A stretch of DNA of 34,032 nucleotides from Magnetococcales bacterium (GTDB taxonomy: Bacteria > Pseudomonadota > Magnetococcia > Magnetococcales > JADFWT01), in assembly GCA_015233785.1 (NCBI GenBank), contig JADFWT010000020.1, positions 1-34,032 of the forward strand. Direction: 5' to 3'. Shown one piece after another: positions 31,812 through 34,032 of this stretch; within the stretch, counting starts at the first letter, position 1; the number at the start of each line of letters is the position of its first letter. Under the pieces are notes generated by a model. The model was not told the DNA's origin. It saw nothing but the letters and a program-made list of their open reading frames with translations, and searched no databases. The translations under genes were made by a program, and so were the position numbers.

Positions 31812-34032
31812 ATGACGCCTACCACCCTCGCGGCAGAAACCGAAACCGACGCAACGCCGTCACAAGCCTTGGAACCCCCTTCAACGCCAACGCCACCACC
31901 CGACGACAAACCTCCTGGACGGCGGCGGCTTATCTGGATCTTGGCGGGAGTGGCCGTTCTGGTAGCGGGACTCCAGATAACACTCTCTTTCGGTGCCAAA
32001 TACGCAGCCATTCAGGCACTAACAAAGATGGGCGTTGACCGCCCTGCACTGGATACCCTCTCGATTCATCTCCTATCCGGAAAAGCGACACTGACCGGCC
32101 TCACCATTGGCCATCCCGAACATCCCGATTTATACGTCGATTCCATTCAGCTCGGCATCAACATCTCGGAGCTGATGAATCGACATCTTCTGGTGGATCG
32201 TCTTCAGGTCCAGGGGGGCGTGCTACGCGTCAAACTTTCGAAAGCGCAAGGCGTGCAGGTGGCAGGTATACCCCAGCCAACTTCACCCGGACAGACACCA
32301 CAAACCCTCACCCCCCAACCACCCCCGACAACGGCCTCCTCTCCCCCGACCGTAGACAGGGCCAAAGAGGCACATTCGCAAACAGGACTGATTCCCGATA
32401 TTCGCCCCTTTGGATTTCAGATCGGCATCGGACGACTCACCGTGGAGACGACAACGCTTCACCTCTCGCTTCCAGAGTACGATGGCCAGCTGAATATTGA
32501 ACGAGGAACGCTTTACAATTGGCACCCCTGGCAAGAGGAACCCAATGTCCGAGGTACGCTTCAGGGCGATCTCAATGGCCAGACCATCAAGATGAACGCC
32601 GAGTTTGATCCCACCGCCAACCCATTGAGGATCATCGGTAAGGCCCGCTTGGGAAAATGGGCACTCTCCACCTTGGAAGCCCCACTTGCACCCACCTTCA
32701 AGACACTGCGCGGGGTCCTGTTCGCCAACGTGGCTTATCGACTGGAACTCAGCCGCAAAGAGATGCGTTATCGTCAGGACGGCGATGTACGGCTTTCTGG
32801 ATTAAAACTGGGAGTGCTGGGCGCGCCAAGCTTCCAACTCACGCAGAAAGAGATCAACTTTCGCGGTATGAATCAGCTTATTGTACCGTTTCAGGGCGGA
32901 TGGCCTACCGTACGGGTACGAGGCCACGCCAAAGGGCATGAAACCCACTTGGCCGCTCCCGAGACCGAACTAAGCCTCCAAGGTGGAGCCCTCTACGCAA
33001 AACTCGACCTAAAGCTGGATAACGCCTCCAAAACCACTCATCAACTTCGTGTCAGGCAGAAGGGAGCCATTACACTTGAAGGGGCCTCTCTACAGAGTGG
33101 GACCATTACACTCTCCAGCAACAAGAGTGCATGGGACGGCTCGCTCTCCATTCTGGTACCTGATGACAACGCAAAGAAAAGCTGGCGCTATACCGCAAAC
33201 GGCACCCTCGACAGCCATCGGTTGAATGTGGATCTCCCCAAACAAGGCGCGAAGCTGTATCAGGATCGATTGCGTTGGAATGGTCAGATTATCTGGGACC
33301 GCTCTCTGCCGAGCTTCACTCCAAATGCTAAAGGGAAGGCTACCCTGGATGCCTTTCAGGTTACTCGCTCTGCCCAGAAGTTGCGCCTTGTCAGCAGCCA
33401 ACAGGTGCAGTTGCAAGGGGTACAAATCACCGGGATCAATGATATCCAAGCCACAACTTGCCATCTGAAAGCCTTTTCGCTCCTCCAACCTCTGGCACCG
33501 GGCGCCAAGCCTCAAGCGGGAAAAGCATTCTTCGCGGGAGACAAGGCCACTGTTGAAGGCGTACATCTGCGCAACTTGAATCACCTTTCAGCCTCCATGG
33601 TCCGCCTTGGAGATACGCAACTCATAGCCCGACGGAACCAACAGAAGGGCCTGACGGCGCTGGCACATCTCAAACGCCTCACCAACCCCGCCCGGCCCCA
33701 GTCCAACACAAAGAGCGTCGGATGGCTGTTCAAAGCGAAGACGGAAAAGGCCAAAAAAGAGACTGAAGCATTGGCCAAGGCTGCCAACCCAACGGCAACA
33801 CCGATTACAGCACCGCCAGCGATCAAACCAGAGGCGCGTCCTGTTGTCACGGCTCGCTACGCCATTCAACTCGCCGCGTTCCGCATTCAGAGAGAGGCGG
33901 AATCTCTGGCCAGCCAGCAACAGAACAAAGGACGGGTAGCGCGAACCATGACCACCGGACGCAGAGCACGTCCTTGGCACCAAGTACAACTACTTTACAA
34001 AGATCGAACCTCCGCCAAGCAGGCCCTTTCAG
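31812..34032 (+). CDS. AsmA/DUF748-like membrane protein with C-terminal SPOR domain, cut by the window end
   Basis: The frame is open from ATG 31812 to the last base: 740 codons, no stop reached. A Pro/Thr-rich cytoplasmic N-tail (1-36, TPTPPPDDKPPGRRR) precedes one membrane helix (~40-60, LIWILAGVAVLVAGLQITLSF). The periplasmic part starts like AsmA-like/DUF748 proteins (DTLSIHLLSGKATLTGLTIGHPEH, SELMNRHLLVDRLQVQGGVLRV), with a Pro-rich insertion at ~155-190. It continues as β-rich sequence with motifs such as RGTLQGDLNGQTIKM and AEFDPTANPLRIIGKARLG. From ~682 a SPOR domain begins (ARYAIQLAAFRIQREAESLASQ…WHQVQLLYKDRTSAKQAL). AsmA-like proteins are implicated in envelope lipid transport; SPOR would place it at septal peptidoglycan. 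An in-frame ATG at 31752 could add 20 residues; neither start has a strong RBS. Confidence 0.8.
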   Translation, partial: MTPTTLAAETETDATPSQALEPPSTPTPPPDDKPPGRRRLIWILAGVAVLVAGLQITLSFGAKYAAIQALTKMGVDRPALDTLSIHLLSGKATLTGLTIGHPEHPDLYVDSIQLGINISELMNRHLLVDRLQVQGGVLRVKLSKAQGVQVAGIPQPTSPGQTPQTLTPQPPPTTASSPPTVDRAKEAHSQTGLIPDIRPFGFQIGIGRLTVETTTLHLSLPEYDGQLNIERGTLYNWHPWQEEPNVRGTLQGDLNGQTIKMNAEFDPTANPLRIIGKARLGKWALSTLEAPLAPTFKTLRGVLFANVAYRLELSRKEMRYRQDGDVRLSGLKLGVLGAPSFQLTQKEINFRGMNQLIVPFQGGWPTVRVRGHAKGHETHLAAPETELSLQGGALYAKLDLKLDNASKTTHQLRVRQKGAITLEGASLQSGTITLSSNKSAWDGSLSILVPDDNAKKSWRYTANGTLDSHRLNVDLPKQGAKLYQDRLRWNGQIIWDRSLPSFTPNAKGKATLDAFQVTRSAQKLRLVSSQQVQLQGVQITGINDIQATTCHLKAFSLLQPLAPGAKPQAGKAFFAGDKATVEGVHLRNLNHLSASMVRLGDTQLIARRNQQKGLTALAHLKRLTNPARPQSNTKSVGWLFKAKTEKAKKETEALAKAANPTATPITAPPAIKPEARPVVTARYAIQLAAFRIQREAESLASQQQNKGRVARTMTTGRRARPWHQVQLLYKDRTSAKQALS

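Overview
The window reads as a chromosomal stretch of a Gram-negative proteobacterium. The evidence is outer-membrane TolC, TonB-independent type I secretion parts, SPOR domains, a methyl-accepting chemoreceptor, an HD-GYP c-di-GMP hydrolase and complete cobalamin enzymes. The style (large SPINDLY-type TPR glycosyltransferases, CZB chemoreceptors, ABC exporters with an 'LPxGxxQ'-like signature) reminds me of Magnetococcales and other deep alphaproteobacteria-related lineages. That placement is an inference with low to moderate confidence. No rRNA, tRNA, CRISPR array, complete insertion sequence or magnetosome gene was seen.

Layout, left to right. (1) 1-10043, plus strand: an unrecognised AT-rich ORF end is fused at about 170 to a decapitated SPINDLY/OGT-like gene. 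Then comes a chemoreceptor with two tandem periplasmic CZB domains and a strong terminator, followed by three intact tandem paralogues of TPR + O-GlcNAc-transferase-like enzymes. (2) 10044-10547: a spacer with a four-copy 15-bp tandem repeat. (3) 10548-13664, plus: a TolC-type outer-membrane channel with a long disordered linker and two C-terminal SPOR domains. (4) 13678-18436, minus: cobalamin genes cbiG-cobJ (fused), cbiL/cobI and cobL/cbiET, with a GNAT acetyltransferase translationally coupled to cobL. (5) 18621-21639, plus: a DUF2892 membrane protein, a DUF523 protein, a FixJ-like response regulator and a tandem HD/HD-GYP protein with a clear sigma70-like promoter. A promoter-terminator pair after it may define a small RNA. 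(6) 21908-31221, minus: cobQ, bluB, then (upstream in transcription) an HlyD-type adaptor and two type I secretion ABC permease-ATPases. (7) 31222-31811: an AT-rich spacer. (8) 31812-34032, plus: an AsmA/DUF748-like membrane protein ending in a SPOR domain and cut by the window edge.

How the genes may work together. The cobalamin genes are interleaved with a type I secretion system: TolC lies on one side of the cobalamin block and the two ABC proteins plus adaptor on the other. Several neighbouring proteins carry long low-complexity tails: the TolC linker, a roughly 390-residue basic-then-acidic cytoplasmic tail on the adaptor, a Glu/Pro-rich tail on BluB and a Pro-rich tail on one ABC protein. 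The most unusual points are the TolC-SPOR fusion, the repeat-bearing adaptor tail, the tailed BluB, the two ABC proteins with degenerate signature motifs and the glycosyltransferase array. CbiG implies the early-cobalt (anaerobic-type) corrin route, while BluB needs oxygen, which fits a microaerophile or facultative organism.
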